A stretch of 64,000 nt of DNA from Ectocarpus siliculosus (Eukaryota > Sar > Phaeophyceae > Ectocarpales > Ectocarpaceae), in assembly GCA_000310025.1 (NCBI GenBank), contig FN649729.1, positions 1,230,932 through 1,294,931 of the forward strand. Reading direction: 5' to 3'. Positions 37,027 to 52,561 of this stretch are shown piece after piece (position 1 is the stretch's first letter; each line of letters starts with the position of its first letter). The position numbers and the translations under genes were made by a program. A model generated the notes under the pieces. That model had not been told where the DNA came from and made no database searches. It was given only the letters and a program-made list of their open reading frames with translations.

Positions 37027-39145
37027 AGCGCACCAACAAACTCTTGTGCTTCTTCGCCGGCTGCATCAGCAACGACTGCCGGGTTCGGTCAGGCCGCAGG
37101 GGCCGGCACAAGGGCGGGGGCGTCATCTGCAACCGCGAGGTCGGGGGGGGTCAACACTCGAGGCGCCGCGCAGAGGCGAGGGGGCCCCGGGACTCGCGGT
37201 GGGGGGGTTAGGGGGCCCGGAGGGGGGGCGAGATCGAGGGCGGCGGCGGGTGGCAGCGGTAGGGGCAACGGTAACGAGGGGGGCGAGTCGGAGGAGGAGA
37301 CGGGGGAGGCGGCGGCGGCGGCGGCGGCGGCGGGGCGCAGGTGTGTTGTTTTTTTATACAAAAAAAATTTAGTGCGATCATGGTGACGCGATAAGAGTCC
37401 GTAAGAAAGCAAAATGCAAGAGAGGAAAATGGAAGGAGCACTGAGATAGTATTCACGAAGAGAAACAAACACGAAGAGGAAGAAACGCGTCTTGCTCAGG
37501 GGATCGATAGTTCGTGTACACCCAGGCTCGGGCAGCAGTGCTCTTTTCGATGGGTACTTGTTGTGCACGTCCTTTTGCGTTTAGTTGATTGGCGGTGCTG
37601 TCGTTACGTTGGATGTGGCGCGGCAGTGTTGCTATTTGGCTTGACGAGTTTTTCTGGCTAGAAACGTTGTTGGGCGTTGCGGTGTGAATGGTGCTACTTA
37701 TATTGTTTTTCGCCATGCAGAATGCGCCAGCTCTTAAGAACCTGGGAGTTCAGAACTTCGGGCTGACAGATAAAAAGTTAGTTTTCGGAGTTGACCATAA
37801 CAAGAGGCGACACAAGAGGTCCTCTCTCTCTCTCAATGTGGTGATGCGTGCAATCTGTAGTACCCGACATGCCCGCTCTTGTTCCCGAAAACACCCCCTG
37901 TTGTACCCGAAATGCCACGAACCGCGAAAAAAAAACACAAACACCAAACAAACAGGACCCGCAAGCGCAGAAGTCGCAGCTACGACCCGGTGAAGACCAC
38001 CGACGATCGTGCCAACCCGGAGGAATTCAACTCGGACAATCAGGCGTGCGCCAGCCCGGACAGGGGGGGTGCCTTCGGTGGAGGGTACCGGGGGCCCGCA
38101 GATTTTGCGCGGAGGGGGGGATTTCCGTCGACGTTATTCGGCGGCGCCCCGTCCGTGTACGACTCGAAGCTTTTGGCGGTGAGGGAGAGAGGGCGGGGGG
38201 TAGCGAGCGGTTTCGGCTGACGATTTAGACAATTATCGTTTTTTGTTGTGTCGTGTTGCTTTTAGTTTTGGGCTGTGCTTGTACTGAAGTATTGCGGTAG
38301 GTGCAAGAGTAGTGCTGCCCGGCGGGGCGGGATGAGGTCGGCCCTGAAACTCTCACGTACGTATTGTAAACGTTTTTATGTACGGCGTCATCGCCCCCCC
38401 ACCGTTGGGTGTGCGCGTTGGTGAGATAGAGATTAATTCGTTTTGTGTTGTCGATGGTGTTCTCTTGTCGGTGTCTTTTGCGTCTTTGTCGACATCGTTT
38501 TTTGCTACTGCAAGGCGGTTTGTTGTGTTCTGCTGGTACTAAGTGTCTGTCTTATCTCTCATATACAGCCGACAATATTTGTCCGTTGATTTGCGTCTGC
38601 GCTGCTGCTTCTCGTTTGTTCTTTTTTGTTTTTCCCAGCCGTTCCCTCGGATTTCGGATTTTGCGCACACAATACACTACTACTAATATTAATACTTTTG
38701 CTGCGCACGACATTGTTGTTAAGGTGATGGGGTTGTTGGCGTACAGCGATCCCGCCGCCAGCCCTTTGGGTTATCTTGTCTCCGGCCTGCAGAATCAGGC
38801 AATCGCGGACAAGGTTAACGACGCCGTCTTGGGTGAGAATAACGATATCATTGTTGTTCTTGTTGTACTTGTTGGTGATGTGGAGGTCTTGCTCGTACAG
38901 ATCGTAGAGATGATCTACCCGCCCACATGATTACCTATATTTCCTTTCATGTCTAGTGCCGCGTTACCAGCCCCCCCCCCCCCCCCCCCCCCCCNNNNNN
39001 NNNNNNNNNNNNNNNNNNNNNNNNNNNNNNNNNNNNNNNNNNNNNNNNNNNNNNNNNNNNNNNNNNNNNNNNNNNNNNNNNNNNNNNNNNNNNNTTTCCC
39101 CCCCCCCCAATTTCCCATTTTTTTCTTTTTTTTTAGGGGGGGGGT

Positions 39146-39177
<32 letters not shown>

Positions 39178-39859
39178 AGCTGCATGCCGCCGGAATACAT
39201 ATATCCAACACCTCAGTGCCGTGTGGCACTGAAGGTGAAGAAGTACAGTAGCTGGCATGGACCATGCGATGCGAACCCAGTGCTTGGCCGTTGCTTACGC
39301 TTCGTGCGTTTCCCAACTGTCCGTTTCTTCTGCTCATGTTTTTTTTTATACAGCGGCGGACGCACTGACGCGTCGCAGTAACCCGGATAGAAACAGCAGC
39401 ACCAATCAGCGTTCGCGCACCGCTTCTTCGATCGGCGGCGCTTCGTCCAATGAGACCGGCAACGGTAGCGGCGGCACTGCTCAAGCGGCAGCGGCGGCGG
39501 TGCCGACATCGGGACTGGAGTTCGCTGTGCGGCACCTCCTCGCAACCCGGCAGGTGAGAATGAGAGAGACAGAGACAGAGATAGAGACAGAGACAGACAG
39601 GCAGAGACAGAGACAGAGACTGAGACAGAGAGAGACAGAGAGAGAGAGACAGAGAGGGAGACAGGCAGACAGGCAGACAGGCAGACAGCGAGGAGGTCTT
39701 CACACAATTTCACCTTATTCTTTGGTGTTTTTTAGACGCCATGTTTTGTAGACTCACCAGCCGGGGTCACCCCAGTTCCACACGACTTACAGAAGCGAAG
39801 CAATCGTTTGTCTCTTAATTTCCGTGTTCAACGTAACGTACTCATCGCGTTACCTTAGT
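30969..39859 (+). CDS. RanBPM/RanBP9/Gid1-like protein: SPRY, LisH, CTLH, CRA, with large acidic insertion
   Basis: Exons in phase are 30969-31241, 31891-32097, 33059-33184, 33545-33808, 34716-35034 plus 35063-35997, 36302-36412, 36859-37340, 37956-38178, 38724-38832 and 39354-39553. They give about 1083 codons before the last exon. The SPRY core is in exons 2-4 ([64 protein letters not shown]). LisH spans the exon 4/5 join (LVRDYLLHQ + [11 protein letters not shown]). CTLH begins [20 protein letters not shown] and continues [23 protein letters not shown] has [20 protein letters not shown]. RanBPM scaffolds the CTLH/GID ubiquitin ligase. Between LisH and CTLH lie poly-Ala, poly-Gln, poly-Gly and a run of about 100 mainly Asp/Glu residues. 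The last exon is uncertain; 39736-39859 keeps phase but does not resemble the family. See the separate finding on the frame change at 35035. Confidence 0.85.
31317..31375 (+). repeat. Telomere-like dispersed element, copy 2
   Basis: The copy reads GGGGGCACGCAGACCCTAAC then CGATTCTATACTTTATCC and AGTACGTTTG, in RanBPM intron 1. It matches the element at 10197 and, reversed, the one at 63655. Confidence 0.55.
31521..31618 (-). repeat. SINE-like dispersed repeat, copy C (reversed)
   Basis: Read on the minus strand it gives AACGCATGCCGTTGTCGGTAG, GACCTCGCATCCCTGCAATG and CCGGGACGGAGCGGGTT, in the same order as copies A (9446) and B (58652). It lies in RanBPM intron 1. Its plus-strand start AAACGTAACCTGGGCCGGCG is shared with copy D (60748). 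Confidence 0.6.
32140..32207 (+). repeat. Short RanBPM intron repeat, copy E
   Basis: GTTGATCGACCGTTGACCAC, GAGAGGACGGAGC and TCCCGCAACCGATGG align with 34092-34157. It lies 40 nt downstream of the exon 2 donor. A distant resemblance to the SINE-like family (GTTAGATCATGGACC, GGGGACGGAGC) suggests it may be an older branch. Confidence 0.45.
34092..34157 (+). repeat. Short RanBPM intron repeat, copy F
   Basis: GTTGATAGATCATTGGACCA, GAGAGGACAGAGC and TCCCGCAGGACCGTGG match copy E at 32140 with a few differences. It is in RanBPM intron 4. Confidence 0.45.
35035..35062 (+). other. 28-nt GT..AG segment: ultra-short intron or frameshift in RanBPM
   Basis: Exon 5 starts in one frame (34716) and must end in another (35997) to match the CTLH reading frame. 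A segment from GTGTCTGG to GGTGCAG is flanked by GT and AG and its removal restores the frame exactly. Without removal the first frame meets TAG at 35046-35048. A 28-nt intron would be far shorter than the others here. A one-base sequence error or true frameshift next to the (GCC)n tract is an equal option. Confidence 0.5.
35101..35147 (+). repeat. (CAG/CAA)n tract coding for poly-Gln in RanBPM
   Basis: About 16 codons of CAG with occasional CAA encode a Gln run between LisH and CTLH. Confidence 0.9.
35518..35731 (+). repeat. GAC/GAG repeat coding for an acidic tract in RanBPM
   Basis: A nearly unbroken series of GAA, GAG and GAC codons encodes about 70 mainly acidic residues, broken by [19 protein letters not shown] near the middle. 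The tract would be disordered and strongly negative. Confidence 0.9.
36136..36194 (+). repeat. Short tandem duplication, about 30 bp, in RanBPM intron
   Basis: CATGCGTCATAAGGGAGATG and GGCGACATAT are repeated once, with TCACAAG instead of TCATAAG in the second copy. Confidence 0.75.
38971..39178. other. Assembly gap (N) flanked by homopolymers, inside a RanBPM intron
   Basis: One hundred N residues (about 38995-39094) are bordered by a poly-C run on the left and by poly-C, poly-T and poly-G strings on the right. The flanking exons (ending 38832 and starting 39354) join in phase, so the gap is intronic. The low-complexity edges look like sequencing or assembly artefact, and the size of the gap is nominal. 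Confidence 0.9.
39554..39690 (+). repeat. (AGAC/AGAG)n low-complexity tract
   Basis: A run of AGAGACAG, GACAGGCA and related units follows directly after the donor of RanBPM exon 10. Confidence 0.85.
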
Positions 39860-42800
39860 CCAGTCCCACTGCCTGTCCATCGGTGCCCGTCGACCGTAGA
39901 TGTCCGTTTTGCGTACATGCATGCCAAGGTGCAACGCGCGAAGTACATGGGAACGGGTGGCTCTGGCTAACCGTGCGCCCACTCCTTTACACCCCTCCCT
40001 CTTAACGCCTCTCCTGTCGTATTTTGGAACTAAATCTGAAAAATGTATACGCAACGAGTACCCCCTGTCCCTCGCTCTGCGTTTCCCCCTGTGTCACGTG
40101 TTGACTTCCAACACGATTTTTGGGCAGGCGTCACGAGAGACTCTAGGAAATGGAGGACAGGCGGCCATTCACCCCCCTCTCTTTCTCTAGAAAAATGGGG
40201 CTATATATTTGCTTCTAGCTCTTTTTGCAGCTTTCTCTCTTCTTTTCTCGAGTGTTTTTTGGGTGCCGACCGCGTTTCGGTGACAAACAAACGTGTCCTT
40301 TCCATATGCCAGCCTTGCTTCGTAATTTTCTTTTGCTTTTGGTTCTCGGGATAGTGCCCACGTGGGCGGGTGCGCTTACATGGCAATGGTTCAATAACAG
40401 GGAAGACAACGTTTTGGAGAGCGATCTATCTCACCGTCCCCGTGACGGCCTTGTTGCTTCACGGGGACGGTGAGATGTACATATGGAAGTGCTACCGCCG
40501 GAATCTAGAGGGTTTGTCAAGCACCTTTGCTTCTTGGCGGGAGAAAGCGTGGGCTCGAATCTTGACAGGAAGGCTTGCTCAAGAGTCTGTTTCACCTTGA
40601 AAGTGTGTGCTCGGAAGCGTGTTGCAGCCACTCAGTCGGCCCGTTTGTTTTTAAGCAGCATTCGAAGTGTAAGCAGGAGTCAGTCCCGTTGAACCTTAGA
40701 ACGTGTTTGAAGCAACTCAGTGTGTTGAACCTTGGAAAGGTGGCCATGTACCCTCGAGTGCGTCTTGGCAGCAGCACCCAGGGCGGTCGTGGGCGGGCGC
40801 TCATGCTTTTTGTAACGGTGCTCGCAACGCGTTGCTCGCCGTCTGGACTGTTGCGGTATTGATCAAGAGGTGGCCGACGAAAAATGACGCATAGATAGCT
40901 ATTCCATTTGCGTAGGTGGGCTATTTACACGGGTGCGTGCGTCGAGCTGCTATGCGTTATCGCAAAGTGATACCGTTTTCATCGTGGTTGCAGGAGTAGG
41001 GCAGGCGGTTCGCACGATAGGGAGGAGAGGAGAGGGAGGGGCCTGTGGTTGGGTGGTCGTCTCGAGATTATTCACGTGTAGTCAAGAAGAAGGTTGACCT
41101 AGACAACAGCACACAACAAGATGGGAAAAAGCGGCAGCAGGCAGCAGTTTCGTTGTCAAACCTCTCTTTGTCCTCACAGAAAGCAACGTCAAGTGTTGGG
41201 GGGGGGGGGGGTGGAGAGGCTAACATGTCGTTTATACATATCTGCGTCTCAAGCGTTAGGATGTACGTAACAGCAGTCACGGAGTAGCCTTCTTCTCCTT
41301 AAACTTCTTGCCGTCGTCAAGAGTCCGGTGTTGTTGTGTGGTGGTTGGTATGGTGACTTATTTTTTTTGTCGGTCTAACATTTTCTTGTAAAGAGTGTTG
41401 TGTTTTTTCTCTCTCTTTTTCTCTTTTTTCGGTTTATTTTTTGCGCGAAGACGAATGAATGGATGTGGAGATGGAAGAAAATAAGGGTGTTGAGCGTTTT
41501 GCTGATGGGTGTTCAAAGCATGCATGTTAATAGGCGGGAGTTAGGGGGGCACGCATGTGTCTATTTTGCCGCAACAGGGGGGGGGGGTCAAATTTTGTTA
41601 CAACGATGTAGCAGACTGCACACCGGGGCTCGTCCGGCAAGGTACAGTTGGCGAATTATTGTTGGGCTTGTTGGCTACTTATTTATTTGCACGATACGTA
41701 TGTACCAGCCTCCACTTTTTTGGAGCTGACAACGCTGTAACTCGGAGATAGTAACATGGTCTCGGTCAGGAGGGGGCTTTGTTTTTGGGAATGGAGTAGA
41801 GAAAGGAATGGTTACTTATTATGAAGGGATCGATGTGCGTGGTGCCTACGACGGCTGTGGTGCTTGGTATGGGACCATTTCTAGCTGGCTGGCAGCGTCG
41901 TGTTGAATGTAGCGGTGCGGGGGGCATGTGAAGATTTGATCGTGAAAGACGATCGATGCGGTGAGGGGGTGACGGCGCCAACGCGGGGATGTCACGGTCT
42001 TGGTTAGCGTTGAAAAAATTCACAAACGTACTAATACCACCCACACCACCTGTTGCTCTGATGATGAACATCATTGTTGTTGCTGTTGTTTTGTTCTTCA
42101 TCGTGGTCTTCTACACACACACACAGTTGCATGCCACGACCCTGTACAAGACAGACGTTTGTATTGATTTTCTGCTCCTTTCTTTATTGGTGCGAAAAAA
42201 CATCGATGGAATTGACAGCAACCATACGAGAAAAACGAAGAGGGGGGAGAAAGAGAGCACCACCGCGAGAGTTTTGTTGATGGAGGGAGTGGCTGTGGCG
42301 CCGGAGCAGTTCGCGGGAGGGAATGAACGGCGATAATCGTACCTACTCCGCAGGGGCGGGGGGGGGGGGAGTCACTACAAAACGCGTGCAACGAAAGGGT
42401 CGAGTCGAGAACAAACTACACCATGCACCCAACAAGCAAGGAAGGGCCAACCGTTGGTCGAGGCGCGGAAACATAGGTCGAAGAAGTAACGACAGGAGAA
42501 ACACCGGTGGCACTCAATCACGCGACGCCGAGGGTTATTAGAGACAAGACACGGTTCGGACGGTTCACTTGGACCACACGTACGTGCTTCTTGAAACATC
42601 GTTGATCAGGCCGCATAATAAGCACAACATGCGAGCTACGACGTGCTCAGGTAACGACAGTGAGTGCTACTTTTTTGCCGTCCGCGTACGCACGGGAGTA
42701 TTTCAAACCAGCGCCGTCGGAGAAAGAAAGCGGACAAGAGGCTTGGCGGTACCGTTCAAGGTTCAGCCTATAGATGGATCTTTCTTCATCACTCCGGCCG

Positions 42801-43768
42801 CTATAATGGTGGCGTCGCGATGGACGATAGGTCCTCACCGCGCCGACAAAACCGGGAAAGTCAGAGATGATGAAACGGCGTCATCATCATCGTGCCACAC
42901 CTTTTGGCCTACGATGTGTTTGTCACCGCTTTATACTTTTCAATTTTCGTCAGGAAAGGTCATCCATTCCCCGCCTTCAAAGGCGCTTCGACTGCAAGAC
43001 TTACGGTACACCCAAACGAACTACGTTCGTTCTCGTCGGGGAGAACAGAAGAAGGGCATCGAAAAACGTGTCGCACGTGACCAATATCCTCATATATAAC
43101 CGCCCTCTGTTGCTACCCAGTTCTGCACGCTGTCCGCAACAACAAACTGTGGTGCTAACAGACGAACCGCTGCTATGTATACAAGCACCGAACCATCCAC
43201 CCTCAACTTAAGCTCAGAAGCGAGGAGAAAAGTAAGGACATCATCATGATCCTTCCATCCGGCCACACTCTATTTCCAAATCAACCTCCTTACATCCCTG
43301 CAGCGTATTTTTCTTGCCCGTACATAGTGGTCTTACGTAGCCTACAGCCAGAGGCATGACCGACCGTAAAAAGATCTACCATGTACTCTCGCCTCCTCAG
43401 AGAACTAGAAAAACCCTAACGTCGGGTATGCGCAACGTCAAAGCGCATTTCCCACCACTTCCGATTAAACCTAGCCGCTCTTCGGGCTGGCCATGTTTCG
43501 ACAAACGGTATGACGGGCCACCCGCTCGTTCAATCCGCACGTATGCGTACATACATACGCGACGCTCGATCGATCTTTCGTTCAAAAACCGACACCACAA
43601 TATTTGCATGCATGTGTCAAATCAAATCAAATCAAATCAACCAAAGAGTGTGTGCATCCTTTGTCCACACCGTAATAATTCTACATAGTGCGAACCTGAC
43701 CTACACTATTTCACAAGTAACTACAGCTCGATTTTTGTACGGTTTTGATGGCGCGGCGGCGGCAGCGT
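39860..43768. other. Intergenic DNA, no supported gene
   Basis: The region lies between the end of RanBPM (+) and the end of the 94-residue protein gene (-). The longest frame is 42569-43099 (+, 176 codons), polar and without recognisable features or splice partners. Poly-G runs occur near 41200, 41578 and 42358. Nothing in it can be assigned. Confidence 0.35.
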
Positions 43769-45269
43769 TTACTTCCCAGCACCGCCACCACCACCCAAGT
43801 TGCCCATGACGCTTTCGGCAGCGCCCTTGATGTCACCCTTGTCGAGCGCGGCCTTGGCCTCGGCGACGCCCTTCTCGCCGAGGCTCTCGATCGTTGCCTT
43901 GGCCTTGTCCATGTCCTGCATGCCGCCCGCCAGAAGGCAAACACGAGACGAGGGAATGCAAGTCAGAAACAGAAGGGTTGTCCTAGACGAGCAGGTTTTC
44001 ATCGTTACGCCGACACTGAGACAGGCGCTTGTTCCTGCCACACGCACACACAGGTAAGTCCGTTGGGTTGTTTCGAAAACAAATTATCCGCCCTTCCCGC
44101 CCCCCCCACCCATCCGTCCGTGTACTTTTACCGACAAACCAAAAAATGGCGGGTAAAATGGATTGCATCGCGAGCTTGATCAACTTGCTCCGCGGGAAAG
44201 TGCCTTCAACAGCGAGGTGCGTCATCATTTGACCGACCACACAAGCCTTGGCAGGCGTTGTTGGAGTACAAAAGGGGGGGGTTGAACGGACCTGCCGCCT
44301 GAATGAACTTGAAGTACAAAAACTTGAGATGAGCCCCTGCTACAGCAGTAGCTTTGAATACAGACCAGTACGGAGTGGCGAAGCACGGCTACCTAGGCAC
44401 TTGCTCCCGACGATACACGACATCAGTTTATTACTTCTATAATATAATACATGCGGGGCTGCCGCCGCCGCCGCCGCCGCCGCCGCCGCTGCTGCTGCTG
44501 TTATTATTAGTATGCCGTCGAGGCGGTGAAACATTTGGTTGGGGAGCCGCGCAGGGAATCATTCAACACGCGGTCGGCTTTTATAACAACGCAAGCGTGT
44601 TGAACAACGCAGTAACCGATGAGAAGGTGGGTGGATAGGGCGGTCACGGCGACACTGTCTGTCTGGTTTTCGGCGTGAGACGCGATGCAGTGTGTAGAGG
44701 GAGAGCGTCGGCCACAGAGGAAAAAGAAGAATCCGAGAAGATTTGACCGTTGTAGCCTGCACACTCGACATTCGAAACCGTACGGTCGCCTCGCCCGGCC
44801 TCATCTCTGAAGTAGTCTGAACCTCATCTCCGCCATGACACCACACTGGAAGAAATACAGGACAGGGGCTTTGAGCTAGGGATCTGTACCCACGTCTTCC
44901 TTCATCTAGCAGAAGGATCGCAATTGATCATCAGTTGAACTTGCTTCTCGAATCCACACATACATGTGGCACATGATGATGGCGGTGTACGCCGCGCTAC
45001 AGCAGCAGTATATCTTTCCGCGCAATCCTCCTGTCTGTGTGTACACAACAAGATAGCGCCAACGGACACCGTAGCCCAGAGACAATCACGTGTGCTTCCG
45101 CAGCTAGCTGCGGATTACGCGAGAGACTCACCACGCCAGCGAGAGGGTTCCCGCCCCCTTCCGTCTTGCCCCCCTCCTTACCGCCGCCAAGCGCTGCCTG
45201 GGCCTTCGCAGCGATATCTTGGACACCCTCCTCACCCATGTTGCTGATTGCCTTCTTTGCGTCTTCCAT
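43769..45269 (-). CDS. Small helical repeat protein, 94 residues, function unknown (2 exons)
   Basis: Exon 1 (45269-45132) and exon 2 (43915-43769, TAA) join in phase. The two exons encode versions of the same unit: MEDAKKAISNMGEEGVQDIA in exon 1 and MDKAKATIESLGEKGVAEAK in exon 2. Each is followed by an Ala/Lys/Gly stretch with a Gly-rich end. Both should form amphipathic helices. No signal peptide, Cys or catalytic motif is present. The unit repeats once per exon, so the gene probably arose by exon duplication. A longer N-terminus is possible, because the frame is open upstream of 45269 to an acceptor-like CTCTAG at about 45295. The family is not one I recognise. Confidence 0.6.
44461..44501. 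repeat. Compound (GCC)n(GCT)n microsatellite
   Basis: About nine GCC units pass directly into four GCT units, in the intron of the 94-residue protein gene. The sequence then continues TTATTATTAG. Confidence 0.9.
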
Positions 45270-48200
45270 GTTGGTGAGGTTGTCGAGGACTCTAGAGTTT
45301 GATAGCAGCGTTAGTTGATTGTTGGTGGTGGGCGTTGTGGGAGATGGTGGGGGGGGGCGGGGGGGCGGGTGTGTGCGTGCGAAAAGGCAGCTGTTGTTGT
45401 TGCCGTTGATGCTGGCGGGGAAGAAAGTGAGAAAAATCCGTGGAACGAAAAAGCCTCCTCTTCTTGTTGAGGTCACACTCGAAAAAAAAAAAAAGATTTC
45501 TGTCTTCGACGAGCGGTTGGGACGGGCGTTGTTCTTATGAGTGCTACCCCGGCCACGTAGATGCTGACCTATACCTTAGTAGGTGATGTCAGGCGTACGG
45601 TTCTCACACCACACGCATGTACATGATGAATTATTGCTAGAACAAATTTGCGCCAACGATCCAAGCGACTGATGGAGAAAAGATTCAATAGATCGACTCA
45701 CCCGTGACGATCGCCGACTACCAGTACATACACATCACTGCAAATCACTGCTGTAATTACATGCACAACGACAGCATAAATGGTCGATTACCGCATCTTC
45801 ACGGGTTCTTGTCCTGTCCAGGGCTTTGTACGTGTGAAGGGCGCTTGTTTTTGAATTGAGGATACGCTCGTTGGTCACCGGATCTCTCGCTCCCTCGGCG
45901 AAGCTCCATTTGGCCAAAAACAGAGGTTCAAAGTGGTCATGATACAAAACATCGATGATGCGGGTCGCCGGGCCCTGACGTGAGAAGAACGCGTCAGAAA
46001 TAACGGCAACCGCCACTCACGTCTGTAGTCAATTGGGGAATTTCTGCATCAACCACTGGTCCATGTATGCAAGTGCCACTCAACAAGGCCCCTCTCTTCT
46101 TTCTCCATCAAGTGGGTTTCCCGTTGTGTGTTGGGGCTGTTGCTGTGTAGGGATACCCATGTGATGGTCGCTTATTATGTAGCTACATGGTGAAAGGCCA
46201 CAGCACACACTTGGCTATCTATGGTTGGCGGAAGCCTCTACGTCTGAGGCCCTTTCCGTTTTGCTTCGCTGCTTCATCTAATCCAAATGGACTCAACAGC
46301 AGTGTTTCAATGAACCGAAGCATCTCGACAAAAGCCCCATGACTTGATAGATACAGCACGTAAACACGGGCGTGTGTGTGCGTGACAGGCACGATACATG
46401 GGACTCTCCTCATTCTCCTTATGTGCCATCACAACGTTCTTGTCCTTCAGTGGCATGGAAAGTGTGGGTATTCCGTACAACAAAACGTCACCAGCTATGC
46501 TTGCTGCTCCCCTTCGCACCTACTACCCCTTGAAACTGACCCGGCCAAATACTCCAAGTATACAAGACAGATGATGGCGATTTCCTACCTCCTCCACCCA
46601 CAAAATCGACAGCCCCCCGCCCCCCCAACCCGGCTCCAAAAACAAAGCGACCGCGGTCCTTTTTTCCCTAGCCATGACCGCCAGCTCTAGCGAGGAAACT
46701 AAACGTATATGTATGCTATCTGGTCGCCCCAGATGGGCCTCCACCAATCACGACGTACGTACATGGCCAAAGTTCGATCCCCCACGCTGCCAGAGGCGAT
46801 GCATGAGGAACAACGAGGCGCGGACAATTTTGCCCCGCTACCCCCGCGAACCCCGGTGCTTGACCCAAGGCCATGTTCCGGCGAAATCCAAAACCAAACA
46901 ATGGCCGATGAGAGAGGAAGAGAGAGAGAGAGAGAGAGCGCTCGGGGTCCCCGTAAATCATACAAAACACGTTCAACAGCAGTAGCGCCCCCCCTCCTCC
47001 CTCCCTCCCTGAGAGGGCAAGCAAAAAAAAAAAAAAAGCGGTCAACACAAACAACAAGACGCAAAGCCATGTGCTGCTGCTGCTGCACACTTGCTAGCGG
47101 CGGCGCGCGGCGTGTCGCTCACGCACGTCCATGGGCGGCTGCTTGGAGGCAACCAACCCTCCAACCGCCCGCGTATGTCCGAGATGAATCAACACACCCG
47201 TCTTCGGAAGCAGAGACGGCAAGCAGCAAACCAGTACGGCCAGGACCAAAACAACCGCTCGACCGGTGGGCAAAAACCGTGCCGTGCCAATGCTTGCGGG
47301 CAATACATAGCCCACGCTAGGGTGTGCATGCCTCCGTCCAGGCACGCGTGGCACACCCCTGTGTTCAACAACAAAAAAAACAACGACACCAGATTCCCCG
47401 ACACCGCCCCGCGCACAAGGCATCTTCGGCGGGGCCCCTTGCTTCCTTGCAACCCAGAACACGAGGTCGAGGGGCTCCGTGGACAGGACTGTAAGCAACA
47501 CGTGTGACGCTACGCGACCCCACGTCAGGTTCCGCGCTCTCTCTCTCTTATTCCAGCTGGGGCAAAAAACAGTCTGTCGCTGCAGCACCGCCAGATGAAC
47601 CAGCTCACCATCGTCGCTCGCGCTAATTGGGCCTCCCTCTGCCCCAAAACACAGGAAGTTCCGGCGACGCGCTTGGCTGCAGACACACGGGATTCCCTCC
47701 CCCCCGGCCAACCCTACAACCCCCCCCCCCCCTCCACCCTGGCAAGAGATCATCTACTTGCACGACCCCGCGCACGAAGACTTGGACCTGTTGCTGGCAT
47801 CATCCCGCGCGCTCGACAGAGCGATGGTCTCCCCCTGTCGAATAAGCACGTGTCATGTCAGGGGGCGGGGAGGTGCGGACTTAGCTCAAGCGTTAAGGTG
47901 GACCGGTGCTGTTGAAGGGAGGAGGCACTAGAGGCAACCAGTCCCGCCTCTTGGCTACGGCAAATGGTTTCGACTACGAAAAGTTGTACCGAGGCCCCCG
48001 ACAACGAGACCAGTTGCCCCAGAGTGTCGCTCAAAAGGTGCTCCTTCTGGTATATCCTACCGTATACGACACCAGATAACACACCCCCGTGACCGATTTT
48101 CAAAACTCGATTTCTCAACAGCAGGAAGAATCACAGCGCGAAAAACGGCGGCGTTGGGACCGTCTCGTCGAGAGCTTTCCGAAAACGTATCATTTCGTTT

Positions 48201-48931
48201 GTGCATCCTCTTCGTAGTGGAGTAATCGAGCTTTGAAAATCGGTCCAGGGGGTGTGTTTTCTTCTGTCATATGCGGTAACCACGGGTGGAAGAAAAATTA
48301 TGGCGCTCTCTACTGCCGCCAGCCGGGCTGGATGTTGCCCCGAGTGCTTACTCTCCTCACCACGAAACTGTCTGCTGTCTACGTATCGAGGGGCTGTCGC
48401 GCGATGTCGACACTCTTGATAGTACTGAAGTACTATAATAAGTATATACCAACGAACACACAGACTGAAGAACAGGCACGAAAATCCATCATTTCCCTTC
48501 CCGGTTGCCGTTACCACAGCAGTAATGCCTGGTTCCATATCATGCTCCGATACTTCGGTTTTTGGGTGTATGCATAGCAGAGAAGGGCCTTGAAGGTCTG
48601 GTCAAGGGTTGCGTTCTTCAGGGAGACGAGGGACGTCTTCTCCATCACGCATAAATCCAAACCATCGCCAACATCACGTGAGCCACGAAACACACGCCAA
48701 ACTCGGTTCCGACTGCATGCAGGGCAACCCATACAAAAAAAAATCGGACGGCAACATTCGTAGCCATGGATGAAGAATGATACAGGGTGGCGTTGTTCCC
48801 AAGACGTTTCTCCCCTTCTTGTCATTTCGGTGGATTCTTCCTTCACCAGGCTGCGAAAACTAAATCTGCATCGCCAATTAATAGGTTGATTTCACGTCCG
48901 ACGGCAAAAAACAGAACTACACACCACATAC
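45270..48931. other. Unresolved region with several weak open frames
   Basis: The missing last exon of Rab11 should be here. A minus-strand frame at about 45985-45790 (IDVLYHDHFEPLFLAKWSFA) and another at 48700-48530 (LDLCVMEKTSLVSLKNATLD) look coding in codon use but could not be joined. On the plus strand, 47740-47934 gives EIIYLHDPAHEDLDLLLASS and ends in TAG at 47932-47934; it too has no sure partners. A (GA)n tract lies at 46917-46938 and a poly-A run at 47023-47037. Confidence 0.3.

Positions 48932-52561
<3,630 letters not shown>

Noticed and set aside
38949-39703. Frames running through the N gap
   Set aside because: They consist of poly-Pro or poly-Gly from homopolymers and unknown residues and are artefacts.
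47860-47945. tRNA-like string TTAGCTCAAGCGTTAAGG
   Set aside because: It resembles box A, but no box B (GGTTCGA-like) follows at a suitable distance and no cloverleaf forms.
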